Below are positions 1-9,107 of a DNA stretch of 64,000 nucleotides, in pieces. The stretch lies in the NCBI RefSeq assembly GCF_009905735.1, contig NZ_JAAALE010000008.1, forward strand, positions 62,001 to 126,000, given 5' to 3'. The notes beneath the pieces are model-generated. The model searched no databases. It had not been told where the DNA came from and saw only the letters and a list, made by a program, of their open reading frames with translations. How positions within the stretch are numbered: position 1 is the stretch's first letter; each line of letters starts with the position of its first letter. The translations under genes and the position numbers were made by a program. This DNA comes from Porphyrobacter sp. SLTP. Lineage in GTDB: Bacteria; Pseudomonadota; Alphaproteobacteria; Sphingomonadales; Sphingomonadaceae.

Positions 1-27
1 TCGGCCGCCATCCGTGCCGATGCGCTG

Positions 28-1851
28 GTGGAGCGGGTTGCCGATAATCCGGTGCTGGCGCTGGCCACCGGGGCCGAACCGAGCGCAACGCCTTCGTCCG
101 AACAGCCGCAACTGGCCGAACCTTCGCGCGCGCTGGCGCTGTCCGATGTGATTGCGGTCAAGGCCGGGCCGGGTGAGGCGCTGATGCGGCTGGCCTATCG
201 CTTGGGCGTTCCGGGCCATGCGCTCGCCGCCCCGTTCCGCCGACCGCAGCCGCTGCGGGTGGTGGCGACGGTCGAGAGCCCCAATCGCGGGGATCGGGCC
301 GCCGGCACCGCGCTGCGCGCCGGACACTTCCTGATCCACGGCGCGCGCCTGCCGATCGCGAGCTTCGATTTCTCCGCCGCCGCGCGCCATGCGCCGGGGG
401 TGGAGCGGGTGCTGCATTCTTTCAGCTGGCTCGCCGATCTCGCCGCCAGTGCCGCGCGGGCCGATGGCGCCGCCGTGGCGGAACGGATCGCGACGCAATG
501 GCTTCATGCGCACCGCGAAGTGGGCAAGGGTCCGGCGTGGGAGACCGAGCACGCCGGTCTCAGGCTGGTGGCATGGCTGGTTCATGCTCCGCTGATGCTC
601 GGCGGGCAGGACAAGCAGCTGAAGTCGCGCCTGCTTGCCGCCATTGCAGAAACGGCAGGCTGGCTCGACAAGCGCGCGCCGCGGGAAGACGCAGGGTTCG
701 GGCAGGTCGCGGCATGGGCGGGTGTGGTGGCGGCCGGCCTGCTGCTCCCCCACGGCAAGCCGCGCCGGTTGTTCGGCGAAGCGGGCCTGGTCAAAGCGCT
801 GGGCGACATGGTGGGCGAGGATGGCGGCTTGCTGTCGCGCTGTCCCGCCGCGCAATTGGATGCGATCCGCCTGCTGACCGATCTCATCGCCTGTTACGAA
901 GCCGTCGACGTCACCCCGCCCGCCGCACTCAAGGTGATGCGCGAATTGCTGGTGCCGCCCTTGCTGGCGCTGCGCCATGGCGACGGGATGCTTGGCAGCT
1001 GGCAGGGACAGGGAGCGATCTCCGCGGACCGGATCAACGCCGTGATCGAAGCCAGCGGCGTGCGCACCCGGCCGCTGTCGGTGGTGCAGGGCTGGGGCTA
1101 TCAGCGGGCCAAGGCGGGCGAGACCCTGCTGCAATTCGACACCGCCCCGCCGCCCCGCGCCAAGCACGCGCGCACGGGCTGTGCATCGACCCTGGCGTTC
1201 GAATTGTCCGACGGGCCGCAGCGGGTCATCGTCAATTGCGGGGGCGCAGCGCTCGCGGGCGGACAGGTTCCCGCGCGCATCGGACAAGGCCTGCGGGCCA
1301 CTGCCGCGTTCTCGACGCTGGTGCTCGATAACGCCAATTCCACCGCGGTGCTGCTCAATGGCCAGCTCGGCAAGGGGGTCGAGACGGTCAATTTCGATCG
1401 CCGCACGGTGCCGTCACGCGGCCGCGAGGCGACCCGGATTGATGCTGCCCATGATGGTTACGCCAGCCGCTTCGGCCTCACCCACCAGCGCATCCTGACG
1501 CTGTCGGGCGATGGCACCGAATTGGCGGGTGAAGACCTCCTGATCCCGACCTCCAAGAACGGCAAGCGCGGCAAGATCGCCTTTGCGCTGCGCTTCCATC
1601 TCGGGCGCGGGGTCGAGGTGCAGCTTTCGGGCGACAAGCGCGGCGCGAGTCTGCTGCTGCCCGATGGTCGGCTCTGGCAATTCCGGCTCGGCGGCGATAG
1701 GGCGGGCGCCGACGCAATCACTCTCACTGCCGAGGATAGCCTGTGGGTCGACGGTGACGGCCGGCCCCATGCCACCGAGCAGCTGGTGATCGAAGGACTG
1801 GCATTGCGCAGCGGGGGGCACTTCTCCTGGCTGTTGAGGAAAACAGGGTAG
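28..1851 (+). CDS. Heparinase II/III family protein (5' end possibly outside window)
   Basis: The 607-residue product resembles bacterial heparinase II/III-like polysaccharide lyases: an alpha-helical N-terminal part (about residues 50-330, with TALRAGHFLIHG and the helical LHSFSWLADLAA) followed by a beta-rich C-terminal part (FELSDGPQRVIVNCGGAALA onward) typical of the heparinase II/III domain. Family members cleave uronate-containing polysaccharides, but the substrate here cannot be told. The start at 28 is a GTG and the frame stays open to base 1, so translation may begin upstream of the window. Only 9 bp separate its stop from purH, so the two are probably co-transcribed. No signal peptide is visible in the part seen. 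The family call is fairly secure; the function is not. Confidence 0.75.
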   Translation: MERVADNPVLALATGAEPSATPSSEQPQLAEPSRALALSDVIAVKAGPGEALMRLAYRLGVPGHALAAPFRRPQPLRVVATVESPNRGDRAAGTALRAGHFLIHGARLPIASFDFSAAARHAPGVERVLHSFSWLADLAASAARADGAAVAERIATQWLHAHREVGKGPAWETEHAGLRLVAWLVHAPLMLGGQDKQLKSRLLAAIAETAGWLDKRAPREDAGFGQVAAWAGVVAAGLLLPHGKPRRLFGEAGLVKALGDMVGEDGGLLSRCPAAQLDAIRLLTDLIACYEAVDVTPPAALKVMRELLVPPLLALRHGDGMLGSWQGQGAISADRINAVIEASGVRTRPLSVVQGWGYQRAKAGETLLQFDTAPPPRAKHARTGCASTLAFELSDGPQRVIVNCGGAALAGGQVPARIGQGLRATAAFSTLVLDNANSTAVLLNGQLGKGVETVNFDRRTVPSRGREATRIDAAHDGYASRFGLTHQRILTLSGDGTELAGEDLLIPTSKNGKRGKIAFALRFHLGRGVEVQLSGDKRGASLLLPDGRLWQFRLGGDRAGADAITLTAEDSLWVDGDGRPHATEQLVIEGLALRSGGHFSWLLRKTG

Positions 1852-1860
1852 ATTTCCACC

Positions 1861-3483
1861 ATGAGCGAGAAGGCGATTACGCGGGCGCTGCTGTCAGTGT
1901 CCGACAAGGCGGGTTTGGCTGAACTGGGCGCCGCTTTGGCCGCGCGCGGCGTCGAACTGGTCAGCACCGGCGGCACCGCCAAGGCTTTGCGCGATGCGGG
2001 GCTGACAGTGAAGGACGTTTCCGACCTCACGGGCTTTCCCGAGATGATGGACGGGCGGGTGAAGACCCTCCACCCCACAGTGCATGGCGGTCTGCTCGCC
2101 CTGCGCGACAACCCCGAACACGTCGCCGCGATGGAGGCTCACGGGATCGGCGCGATCGATCTGGTCGTGGTGAATCTCTACCCGTTCGAGGCGACCGTGG
2201 CGAAGGGTGCCAGCCGCGAAGAGATCATCGAGAATATCGACATCGGCGGGCCTTCGATGGTGAGATCAGCCGCGAAGAACCACGGTTTCGTGACAATCCT
2301 GACCGATCCGGCGGATTACCCGGCGCTGCTGGAGGAGCTGGACGCTCATGATGGCGCGACCAGCCTTGCCTTCCGCATCCGCATGGCGGGCAAGGCCTAT
2401 GCGCGCACCGCGTCCTATGACGCCGCCATCGCCAATTGGTTCGCGTTTGGCGATGCCTTCAGTCACCCGCTCGGGGCCGAGGCGCTGCACGCCACCCCCT
2501 TCGTGGAGACCATGCCGCTGGCCTTCAAGCGCGCCGATGTGCTGCGCTATGGCGAAAACCCGCATCAGGCCGCCGCGATCTATGTCCCGCAGGTGGTTGG
2601 CGCGCGCGGAGTGCCGCAGGCGACGCAGTTGCAGGGCAAGGAGCTGAGCTACAACAACCTCAATGACGCCGATGCCGCGCTTGAACTGGCGGCGGAGTTT
2701 GCCGGGCAAGCCCCTGCGGTGGTGATCGTCAAACACGCCAACCCTTGCGGCGTCGCGCAATCGGGCTCGCTGCTGGACGCGTGGGAAGCGGCGCTGGCCT
2801 GCGATTCGGTCTCGGCCTTTGGCGGCATCGTGGCGGTGAATACCGAGCTTGATGCAGCAACGGCGGAGGCGATTTCCGCGATCTTCACCGAAGTCGTCAT
2901 CGCGCCTTCCGTGAGCGCCGAGGCCCGCGAGATCTTCGCCAAGAAGAAGAACCTGCGCCTGCTCGAATGCGGGGCGCTGCCGAACCCGCGTCGGGGTGGG
3001 TTTGCGATGAAGACCATCGCGGGCGGGATGCTGATCCAGTCGCGCGATGCGGGGGCGGTGAGCCTCGATGACCTCAAGGTCGTCACCAAGCGCGCGCCGA
3101 CGGATCAGGAGCTCAAGGACTGCCTGTTCGCCTGGACTGTGGCCCGCCACGTCAAGTCCAACGCGATCGTCTATGCCAAGGATGGCGCGACCGCCGGGAT
3201 CGGCGCAGGCCAGATGAACCGCCGCGATTCGGCGCGCATCGCCGCGATCAAGGCGAGGGAAGCCGCCGAGACCCACGGCTGGGACGCCCCCCGCACCGTC
3301 GGCAGCGCTGTCGCCTCGGACGCGTTCTTCCCCTTCGCCGATGGGCTGATCTCCGCCGCCGAAGCGGGGGCGACCGCCGTGATCCAGCCGGGCGGATCGA
3401 TCCGCGACGACGAGGTGATCGCCGCCGCCGACGCAGCGGGCCTCGCTATGGTGTTCACCGGGATGCGGCATTTCCGGCACTGA
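1861..3483 (+). CDS. purH: Bifunctional AICAR formyltransferase / IMP cyclohydrolase
   Basis: PurH catalyses the last two steps of de novo IMP synthesis in the cytoplasm: formylation of AICAR by 10-formyl-THF, then ring closure. The N-terminal MGS-like cyclohydrolase domain (about 1-200) begins [16 protein letters not shown] and carries [13 protein letters not shown]. The C-terminal transformylase domain (about 200-540) contains [16 protein letters not shown] and the catalytic signature [11 protein letters not shown], and ends in GMRHFRH as family members do. The 540-residue length is normal. The start ATG lies 9 bp after the heparinase-like gene. A hairpin-rich intergenic tract follows the stop. 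Confidence 0.97.
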   Translation: MSEKAITRALLSVSDKAGLAELGAALAARGVELVSTGGTAKALRDAGLTVKDVSDLTGFPEMMDGRVKTLHPTVHGGLLALRDNPEHVAAMEAHGIGAIDLVVVNLYPFEATVAKGASREEIIENIDIGGPSMVRSAAKNHGFVTILTDPADYPALLEELDAHDGATSLAFRIRMAGKAYARTASYDAAIANWFAFGDAFSHPLGAEALHATPFVETMPLAFKRADVLRYGENPHQAAAIYVPQVVGARGVPQATQLQGKELSYNNLNDADAALELAAEFAGQAPAVVIVKHANPCGVAQSGSLLDAWEAALACDSVSAFGGIVAVNTELDAATAEAISAIFTEVVIAPSVSAEAREIFAKKKNLRLLECGALPNPRRGGFAMKTIAGGMLIQSRDAGAVSLDDLKVVTKRAPTDQELKDCLFAWTVARHVKSNAIVYAKDGATAGIGAGQMNRRDSARIAAIKAREAAETHGWDAPRTVGSAVASDAFFPFADGLISAAEAGATAVIQPGGSIRDDEVIAAADAAGLAMVFTGMRHFRH

Positions 3484-3863
3484 TTTGTTTGCGAAGGGGC
3501 CTCCGCCCCTTCGTCCTCGGTGCTATTCCCTCCGCTTCGCTACGGGGCACCTGCGGCTCGCGCGCGTGCGCTCGCGGGCCTGTGGCCCGTTAATCCTCCT
3601 CGAGCTTGCTCGGGGAGGGGAACCACCGCAGGTGGTGGAGGGGCAGGTTCGGCTGTTCCGGAAGGCCGCCTTCGCATTCCCCCGCATTCGTCGCACAGCG
3701 CGCACGGCTCGGCACGAACTATCCGCCAGCTCAACTTTTTCTCAGCGGTTCCGTAACTAAGTTAAGGCCGCGACCTAATCGGGCCTGACCGCCATGTTCA
3801 TCCCGCTGCAATTCGGCATCGGGCAGAGGCATTGGCGGCAACCACACGAATCACGAGTTCCCC
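3484..3863. other. Intergenic tract with repeat copy A, no supported gene
   Basis: These 380 bases between purH and a small ORF hold no convincing gene. A hairpin (CGAAGGGG paired with CCCCTTCG, 3492-3513) lies just after purH and may end its transcript, although no T-run follows. It opens a roughly 110-bp repeat that recurs at 17558. Further GC-rich short inverted repeats follow (around 3592-3660). An AT-richer stretch at about 3735-3780 could hold the promoter of the downstream genes; I could not pick clear -35/-10 boxes. Confidence 0.6.
3491..3610. repeat. Dispersed intergenic repeat, copy A (downstream of purH)
   Basis: The element starts with a CGAAGGGG/CCCCTTCG hairpin, continues through a GCTATTCC block and then a 33-base stretch (3545-3577) that is identical at 17610-17642. 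The second copy has the same order of parts. Both copies lie directly 3' of a plus-strand gene. Confidence 0.75.
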
Positions 3864-4049
3864 ATGCGTCTGTTCTCTCCTGACCTGTTCCGCAATTTCG
3901 GCATCGGCTTCGTCCTCGGAGCCCTGTTGATCGCGGGCGCCGAGGCGGACAGCTGGGTGGGTGAGCTGGCTCCGGCCGCGCAGGCTGCCGAACGCCATGA
4001 GACACCCGGCCCATCGGCGGAGTTCGTGATCGCGCCCGAAGGACGCTGA
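3864..4049 (+). CDS. Small predicted membrane-anchored protein
   Basis: This 61-residue ORF has one hydrophobic segment near the N-terminus (FGIGFVLGALLIAGAEA, about residues 12-28) followed by a short polar tail rich in Ala and Glu. That suggests a single-pass inner-membrane or exported peptide. It ends 4 bp before msrA, so the two are likely co-transcribed, which is the main argument that it is real. No Shine-Dalgarno sequence is obvious upstream. I recognise no family and assign no function. Confidence 0.5.
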   Translation: MRLFSPDLFRNFGIGFVLGALLIAGAEADSWVGELAPAAQAAERHETPGPSAEFVIAPEGR

Positions 4050-4053
4050 TCCC

Positions 4054-4734
4054 ATGCACAAGATTGCTGCCTTGCTCGCCGCCACGTCGCTGGCCCTGAG
4101 CGCCTGCGCCGAACCCGCGGTCGCTGAAGAAGCCGTCAACGCCCCCGCCGCGACCCGCGTCGCCAAGGAAGCGAAAGGCCTGAAAACCGCCGTTTTCGCC
4201 GGTGGCTGTTTCTGGGGTGTCGAAGGCGTGTTCAGCCATGTGAAGGGCGTGACCTCCGCGGTCTCGGGCTATCACGGCGGCAACGCAGCCAGCGCCAAAT
4301 ACGACCTCGTCTCCAGCGGCGTGACCGATCATGCCGAAGCCGTGCGGATCACCTATGACCCGGCGGTGGTGCGCTATGACCAATTGCTACGGATCTTCTT
4401 CTCGGTGGTCGCCGATCCGACGCTGAAGAACCGCCAGGGCCCGGACACCGGCGCGCATTACCGCAGCGCGATTGTCCCGATGAACGCAGAACAGGCCGCC
4501 GTTGCCAAGGCCTATATCGCCCAGCTCGGCAAGGCGGGCATCTGGAAGAACCCGATCGTGACCCGGATCGAAGCCTACAAGGCATTCTATCCCGCCGAGG
4601 CCTATCACCAGGACTACATGGCGATCAATCCGACCAGCCGCTACATCGTGCGCTGGGATGCGCCCAAGGTGGCAGCGCTCAAGACGATGTATCCGAACAT
4701 GTATCGGGCCAGCTTTCTCAGGGATGCAAGCTGA
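4054..4734 (+). CDS. msrA: Peptide-methionine (S)-S-oxide reductase, lipoprotein form
   Basis: MsrA reduces the S epimer of methionine sulfoxide in proteins. The catalytic motif GGCFWG is present with its Cys at residue 52, and the conserved HYRSAI follows. The N-terminus (MHKIAALLAATSLALSAC) is a lipoprotein signal with an LSAC lipobox, so the mature enzyme should start at Cys18 and be anchored outside the cytoplasm. No cysteine follows Cys52, so the C-terminal resolving cysteines of E. coli MsrA are absent and reduction must use another thiol partner. An exported MsrB is encoded at 20546-21049, so both halves of an envelope repair system are in this window but not adjacent. Confidence 0.95.
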   Translation: MHKIAALLAATSLALSACAEPAVAEEAVNAPAATRVAKEAKGLKTAVFAGGCFWGVEGVFSHVKGVTSAVSGYHGGNAASAKYDLVSSGVTDHAEAVRITYDPAVVRYDQLLRIFFSVVADPTLKNRQGPDTGAHYRSAIVPMNAEQAAVAKAYIAQLGKAGIWKNPIVTRIEAYKAFYPAEAYHQDYMAINPTSRYIVRWDAPKVAALKTMYPNMYRASFLRDAS

Positions 4735-4752
4735 AGATCCCTTTGACAAAAC

Positions 4753-4858
4753 CGTCATCCCAGCGAAAGCTGGGACCTAGGGCCACACAGGGCAGCGCTT
4801 GCCGCCCTAGGCCCCAGCGTTCAGCCTTCGCCTGTGCTTCGCAACCGCTGGGGTGACG
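4753..4858. repeat. Intergenic inverted repeat (CGTCATCCCAGC type)
   Basis: The ends are complementary: CGTCATCCCAGC at 4753-4764 and GCTGGGGTGACG at 4847-4858. A small internal hairpin CCCAGC-GAAA-GCTGGG lies in the left end. It fills the space between msrA and the Fur-family gene. It looks like a REP/MITE-type palindrome and could act as a terminator or mRNA stabiliser. Confidence 0.7.
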
Positions 4859-4933
4859 AAGAGGGGTGGGGGCCAAGTTACCTTCCTCTCTCCCCACTGG
4901 CGCTCCCCCGCCTGTCTCATTATATTGGCAGAC

Positions 4934-5398
4934 ATGGGACAGCACGCGCACAGCCATCAGGAACACACCGGACAGGATCTTGTCGCCGAAGCCGCGCGCG
5001 CGCTTGTGGCGGCGGGCGAGCAGTGGACCACCATGCGCGAAGCGGTCTTCGCGGAACTCGCGCGGCACGAACGTCCGGTCTCGGCCTATGACATTGCCGA
5101 CAATCTCTCGGCGGCGCGCGGCAAGCGGGTGGCGCCCAACTCGGTCTACCGCATTCTCGATGTGTTCGTGGCGAACAACCTCGCCTTGCGGGTCGAAAGC
5201 GCCAACGCCTATCTCGCCAACACCCATCCCGGCTGCGCGCATGATTGCATCTTCCTCGTCTGCGATGAATGCGGCGAAGCTGCCCATGTCGATGATGAGG
5301 ATGTGAGCCGCGCCGTCCGCGCGATCGCCGCCGCCCGCAGTTTCAAGGCGGAACGGCCGGTGCTGGAGATCCGCGGATTGTGCAAGGCCTGCACGTAA
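4934..5398 (+). CDS. Fur-family metalloregulator, probably zinc-responsive (Zur-like)
   Basis: The 154-residue product has the Fur-family winged-helix (about 25-95, with [16 protein letters not shown] as recognition region) and a C-terminal metal and dimerisation domain with two CxxC pairs, CDEC (110-113) and CKAC (150-153), which hold the structural zinc in Fur/Zur proteins. The His-rich N-terminus ([10 protein letters not shown]) and the HDCIF segment favour a zinc sensor over an iron sensor, but this is inference. The ATG at 4934 is chosen because upstream codons of the same frame run through the intergenic palindrome. A MerC-like gene at 55309-55698 with a palindrome in its promoter is a possible distant target. 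Confidence 0.8.
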   Translation: MGQHAHSHQEHTGQDLVAEAARALVAAGEQWTTMREAVFAELARHERPVSAYDIADNLSAARGKRVAPNSVYRILDVFVANNLALRVESANAYLANTHPGCAHDCIFLVCDECGEAAHVDDEDVSRAVRAIAAARSFKAERPVLEIRGLCKACT

Positions 5399-5428
5399 CG
5401 TGCATCGGCGCGGCGTTTGATCTCCATC

Positions 5429-5469
5429 AAGCCTTCAATCGACAGGTCCGATTTCCCTGTGTAAGGCTT
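5429..5469 (+). promoter_or_regulatory. Stem that covers the dxs ribosome binding site
   Basis: AAGCCTT (5429-5435) is complementary to AAGGCTT (5463-5469), with an inner ACAGG/CCTGT pair. The AAGG at 5463-5466, the only good Shine-Dalgarno candidate for dxs (9 nt before the ATG), lies inside the right arm. The pairing is seen in the sequence; a regulatory role is inference. Confidence 0.4.
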
Positions 5470-5475
5470 AATTCT

Positions 5476-7404
5476 ATGACACAATCGCCTTACACACCTT
5501 TGCTCGATCAGGTTGACACCCCTGACGATCTGCGCCGCCTCAAGCCCGAACAGCTCCGCCAACTCGCTGACGAACTGCGCACCGAGATGATCGATGCGGT
5601 CAGCACGTCGGGTGGGCATCTGGGATCGGGTCTGGGCGTGGTCGAACTGACCGTGGCGATCCACTATGTGTTCAACACACCCACCGACAAGCTGGTGTGG
5701 GACGTGGGCCACCAATGCTACCCGCACAAGATCATCACCGGGCGGCGTGACCGGATCCGCACGCTGCGGCAGGGCGGCGGGCTGTCCGGCTTTACCAAGC
5801 GCAGTGAGAGCGAATACGACCCCTTCGGCGCGGCGCACTCGTCCACCTCGATTTCGGCGGCGCTGGGCTTTGCCATCGCCAACAAGCTGAAGGGTGAGCC
5901 GGGGCGCGGGATTGCCGTGATCGGCGATGGCTCGATGAGCGCAGGCATGGCCTACGAGGCGATGAACAACGCCGCGCAGGCGGGCAACCGGCTGATCGTG
6001 ATCCTCAACGATAACGACATGTCGATCGCGCCGCCGGTGGGCGGGCTGTCCGCCTATCTGGCGCGGATGGTGTCTTCGAGCGAATATCTCGGCATCCGCA
6101 GCCTCGCCAGCCGCGTGATCCAGAAGATGAGCCGCCGGATGCACGACACCATCGGCAAGGCGGAAGAATTCACCCGCGGCATGGTGACCGGCGGGACTCT
6201 GTTTGAAGAACTGGGCTTTTACTACGTTGGGCCGATTGACGGGCACAATCTCGATCACCTGCTGCCGGTGCTGGAGAACGTGCGCGATACCTCGGAAGGC
6301 CCGGTGCTGATCCATGTCGTCACCGAAAAGGGCAAGGGCTATGCCCCGGCGGAAAACTCTGCCGACAAGTATCACGGCGTGCCCAAATTCAATGTCATCA
6401 CCGGCGAAAAGGCCAAGAGCGCCCCCAGCGCGCCAGCCTATCAGGATGTGTTCGGGTTGACGCTGGCGAAGCTCGCCGAGACGGATGACCGCATCTGCGC
6501 GATCACCGCCGCCATGCCTTCGGGCACAGGCGTCGACAAATTTGCGAAGGCGCACCCCACCCGCACCTTCGACGTCGGTATTGCCGAACAGCACGCGGTG
6601 ACCTTTGCGGCAGGCCTGGCCGCTGAAGGGATGCGCCCGTTTGCGGCGATTTACTCCACCTTCCTCCAGCGTGCTTACGATCAGGTGGTGCACGATGTGT
6701 GTATCCAGAATCTGCCAGTGCGCTTTGCCATCGACCGCGCCGGGTTGGTCGGCGCTGACGGGGCGACCCACGCAGGCAGCTTCGACATCACCTATCTCGC
6801 CACGCTACCGAACATGGTGGTGATGGCCGCGGCTGACGAAGCCGAGCTGGTCCACATGACCTACACCGCCGCCGAATATGACGCTGGCCCCATCGCCTTC
6901 CGCTACCCGCGCGGCAACGGCACCGGGGTTCCGCTGCCGGAGGTTCCGGTGAAGCTCGAAATCGGCAAGGGCCGCTTGGTGCGTGAAGGCACCAAGGTTG
7001 CGATCCTTTCGCTCGGCTCGCGCCTGACCGAAGCGCTCAAGGCCGCCGATACTCTGGAGGCCAAGGGGCTCTCCACCACGGTCGCCGACCTGCGCTTTGC
7101 CAAGCCGCTGGACGAAGACCTGATCGCCAAGCTGATGCGCAGCCACGAGGTTATCGTGACGGTCGAGGAAGGTTCGATCGGCGGCCTCGGCGCGCATGTG
7201 CTGACCTTCGCCAGCGATACCGGCCTGACCGACAATGGGCTGAAAGTGCGCACCTTGCGCCTGCCTGACACCTTCATCGATCACGACGATCCGATGAAGC
7301 AGTATGACGAGGCTGGCCTCAACGCCCCGCAGATCGTGGACACGGTGCTGAAGGCGTTGAAGCACAACAGCACCGGGATCACAGGCGAAGAGGCGCGTGC
7401 CTGA
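5476..7404 (+). CDS. dxs: 1-deoxy-D-xylulose-5-phosphate synthase
   Basis: Dxs condenses pyruvate and glyceraldehyde-3-phosphate using thiamine diphosphate, the entry step of the MEP isoprenoid pathway (also feeding thiamine and pyridoxal). The 642-residue product shows [16 protein letters not shown] near residue 43, [13 protein letters not shown] near 75, the ThDP/Mg motif [17 protein letters not shown]...NDNDMSI near 152, and the catalytic-Glu segment [16 protein letters not shown] near 370, followed by the C-terminal transketolase domain. The ATG at 5476 fits the family N-terminus ([16 protein letters not shown]). The ORF could be extended to 5380 but that part would overlap the Fur-family gene. 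Its 3' end overlaps the next gene by 8 bp. Confidence 0.97.
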   Translation: MTQSPYTPLLDQVDTPDDLRRLKPEQLRQLADELRTEMIDAVSTSGGHLGSGLGVVELTVAIHYVFNTPTDKLVWDVGHQCYPHKIITGRRDRIRTLRQGGGLSGFTKRSESEYDPFGAAHSSTSISAALGFAIANKLKGEPGRGIAVIGDGSMSAGMAYEAMNNAAQAGNRLIVILNDNDMSIAPPVGGLSAYLARMVSSSEYLGIRSLASRVIQKMSRRMHDTIGKAEEFTRGMVTGGTLFEELGFYYVGPIDGHNLDHLLPVLENVRDTSEGPVLIHVVTEKGKGYAPAENSADKYHGVPKFNVITGEKAKSAPSAPAYQDVFGLTLAKLAETDDRICAITAAMPSGTGVDKFAKAHPTRTFDVGIAEQHAVTFAAGLAAEGMRPFAAIYSTFLQRAYDQVVHDVCIQNLPVRFAIDRAGLVGADGATHAGSFDITYLATLPNMVVMAAADEAELVHMTYTAAEYDAGPIAFRYPRGNGTGVPLPEVPVKLEIGKGRLVREGTKVAILSLGSRLTEALKAADTLEAKGLSTTVADLRFAKPLDEDLIAKLMRSHEVIVTVEEGSIGGLGAHVLTFASDTGLTDNGLKVRTLRLPDTFIDHDDPMKQYDEAGLNAPQIVDTVLKALKHNSTGITGEEARA

Positions 7405-7957
7405 GCCTGATGGACAGGCCGCGCCCGAAGCCTTCGTGGCGCGTTATTCGCTTACCAAGCTGATCGCCTGGGCCGCCCTGTCCGGGGGGATGGCAGCATT
7501 GTGCCTTGCGTTTGCTACGGGCAGCTTTGGCATTCCGGGGCTGATCGGACTGGCCCTGGGCGGATCGGGCACGTTGTTTTTCGGCACGATCGGCGCGGTT
7601 CATATCGTCCGTCTCTTTGACCGGCGTCCGCAGGTCATTATCGACAAGCGCGGGGTTTATGTCCGCTCGCATGGCGAAAAACGGATCGGACTGCGTTCGA
7701 TCAAGGGGCTGCATAGGGACGCGGGCCGACTCAGCGTCACGTTCTACAAGCCGTCCAAATATCCGATAGAACGCTGGCACCGAAGATTGATCTACCGGAT
7801 CAACGGCAGCGCAGCGCGGGGATTTTTCGGCGACATGTGGATCTGGACGAACCAGATCGACAGATCGCAGACCGCCCTGATCGATGCGATTCTGGCACAC
7901 CGGCCCCAGACCGATTTTGAGCGCGAACTCGCCGAGATTATCGCCGCAAACCGTTAG
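7397..7957 (+). CDS. Two-pass membrane protein with PH-like domain (STM3941-like)
   Basis: The 186-residue product has two adjacent transmembrane segments (about 20-70: [19 protein letters not shown] and [20 protein letters not shown]). A soluble part then opens with [20 protein letters not shown], the beta-strand pattern seen in bacterial PH-like/STM3941-type membrane proteins. A GTG start overlaps the dxs stop by 8 bp, so translation is probably coupled to dxs. No enzymatic residues are evident. The family label is by resemblance only; the function is unknown. Confidence 0.65.
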   Translation: MPEPDGQAAPEAFVARYSLTKLIAWAALSGGMAALCLAFATGSFGIPGLIGLALGGSGTLFFGTIGAVHIVRLFDRRPQVIIDKRGVYVRSHGEKRIGLRSIKGLHRDAGRLSVTFYKPSKYPIERWHRRLIYRINGSAARGFFGDMWIWTNQIDRSQTALIDAILAHRPQTDFERELAEIIAANR

Positions 7958-7966
7958 GCATCAGGC

Positions 7967-8989
7967 CTAGCGCGGCTGAGTGATCGCGATGGCCTCGGGA
8001 TTGGCGGGGGCCTCGACCGGGGCGCCATTGTCTGGTTGGGGCGCTGTGGCGGGCGTATCCGCTGAAGGCGTCCCCTCCAGCTCCTCCAGCCGCATCTGGT
8101 CCAGTTCCGAAATCGGTTCGCCCTTCAGCAGCGCGATATCGCGGCGGCGCTTGGCGAGATAGGTTTCGCGCCGCATCAGATAGGGATCGTCCGAGTTGCG
8201 GATCGCGGCAATCTCCGCGTCGAACTCCAGCCGCTGGTCGAGCGAGTTCACCACGAAATACGGAACAGTATAGGTCGGCTTGTTGAATGGCTTGCCGAAC
8301 GCGAAGGGCAGCAGCGCCTGATCCAGCGTCAGTCCGATAATGTCGCGCACGCTTGTCGGCCCGGTCACTGGCACAAACATATACGGCCCCGGCCCGATGC
8401 CATAATAGCCCATCGTGTTGCCAAAGCCGTTGCGGCGATAGGGAAGATCGGCCTTCTTGCCCGCCACGTCGAACAGGCCGCCCACGCCGATGGTGGAATT
8501 GATCGCCAGCCGCCCCAACGTCTCGAACGCCTTGCCGACCTTGCCTTGCAACAGGAAATTCAACGCATTGGTCGGCTCGGCCAGATTGCGCACGACATTG
8601 CCCAGCCCGTCGCGCAGTGGCTCGGGCAGGCCATCGCGATAGGCATTGGCCATCGGCTCGACCAGCGACTGATCGACCGCCTGGGTCAGGCGATAGCTCT
8701 CTTCATTGACGCGTTCGAGCGGATCGCTTTTGGGCGGGCCATACTCGCCCTCGACCACGATTTCGTTGGTTGGCTGACCATCCACCGGCTCACCTTCGGG
8801 CGACGGGGGAGCGGCGTCATCAGGCGGGCCGTCTGTCGGTGGCGGCGCGCTGTCCTGCACCGCAGCCATGTTCCATTCGAGCGGAACGACCTGCGGCGGC
8901 GGCGGGGGTGCCTGAGGCTGCGGCGCTGCCAGCGCGAGCGCTGTGCTCAGCAGCTGGGGCGAGGTCGCAAGCAGGGTGAGGCTGGGCAA
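7967..8989 (-). CDS. MlaA/VacJ family phospholipid-transport protein without lipobox
   Basis: The core (about residues 90-260) is MlaA: DPLERVNEESYRLTQAVDQ, NLAEPTNALNFLLQGKVGKA, INSTIGVGGLFDVA, FGNTMGYYGIGPGPYMFVP and PTSVRDIIGLTLDQ. MlaA sits in the outer membrane and moves phospholipids out of the outer leaflet to MlaC. Known MlaA proteins are lipoproteins. Here the N-terminus (MPSLTLLATSPQLLSTALAL) is a weak export signal followed by a Pro-rich linker and contains no cysteine. The start is a TTG preceded at about 8 nt by CGGAG. The C-terminal tail is rich in Pro, Ala and Glu. The gene is convergent with the preceding one. Confidence 0.85.
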   Translation of the reverse strand: MPSLTLLATSPQLLSTALALAAPQPQAPPPPPQVVPLEWNMAAVQDSAPPPTDGPPDDAAPPSPEGEPVDGQPTNEIVVEGEYGPPKSDPLERVNEESYRLTQAVDQSLVEPMANAYRDGLPEPLRDGLGNVVRNLAEPTNALNFLLQGKVGKAFETLGRLAINSTIGVGGLFDVAGKKADLPYRRNGFGNTMGYYGIGPGPYMFVPVTGPTSVRDIIGLTLDQALLPFAFGKPFNKPTYTVPYFVVNSLDQRLEFDAEIAAIRNSDDPYLMRRETYLAKRRRDIALLKGEPISELDQMRLEELEGTPSADTPATAPQPDNGAPVEAPANPEAIAITQPR

Positions 8990-9107
8990 TCGAGTTCTCC
9001 GCTTCGACCCCTATCATTAGCAAGGGCCGCGGGGCGCCAGCCTTGCCCTTGCCATCCCCCGCCTATACGCAAGGTGAATTATCTCTCGCAAACGTGCAAG
9101 GTTGCTG

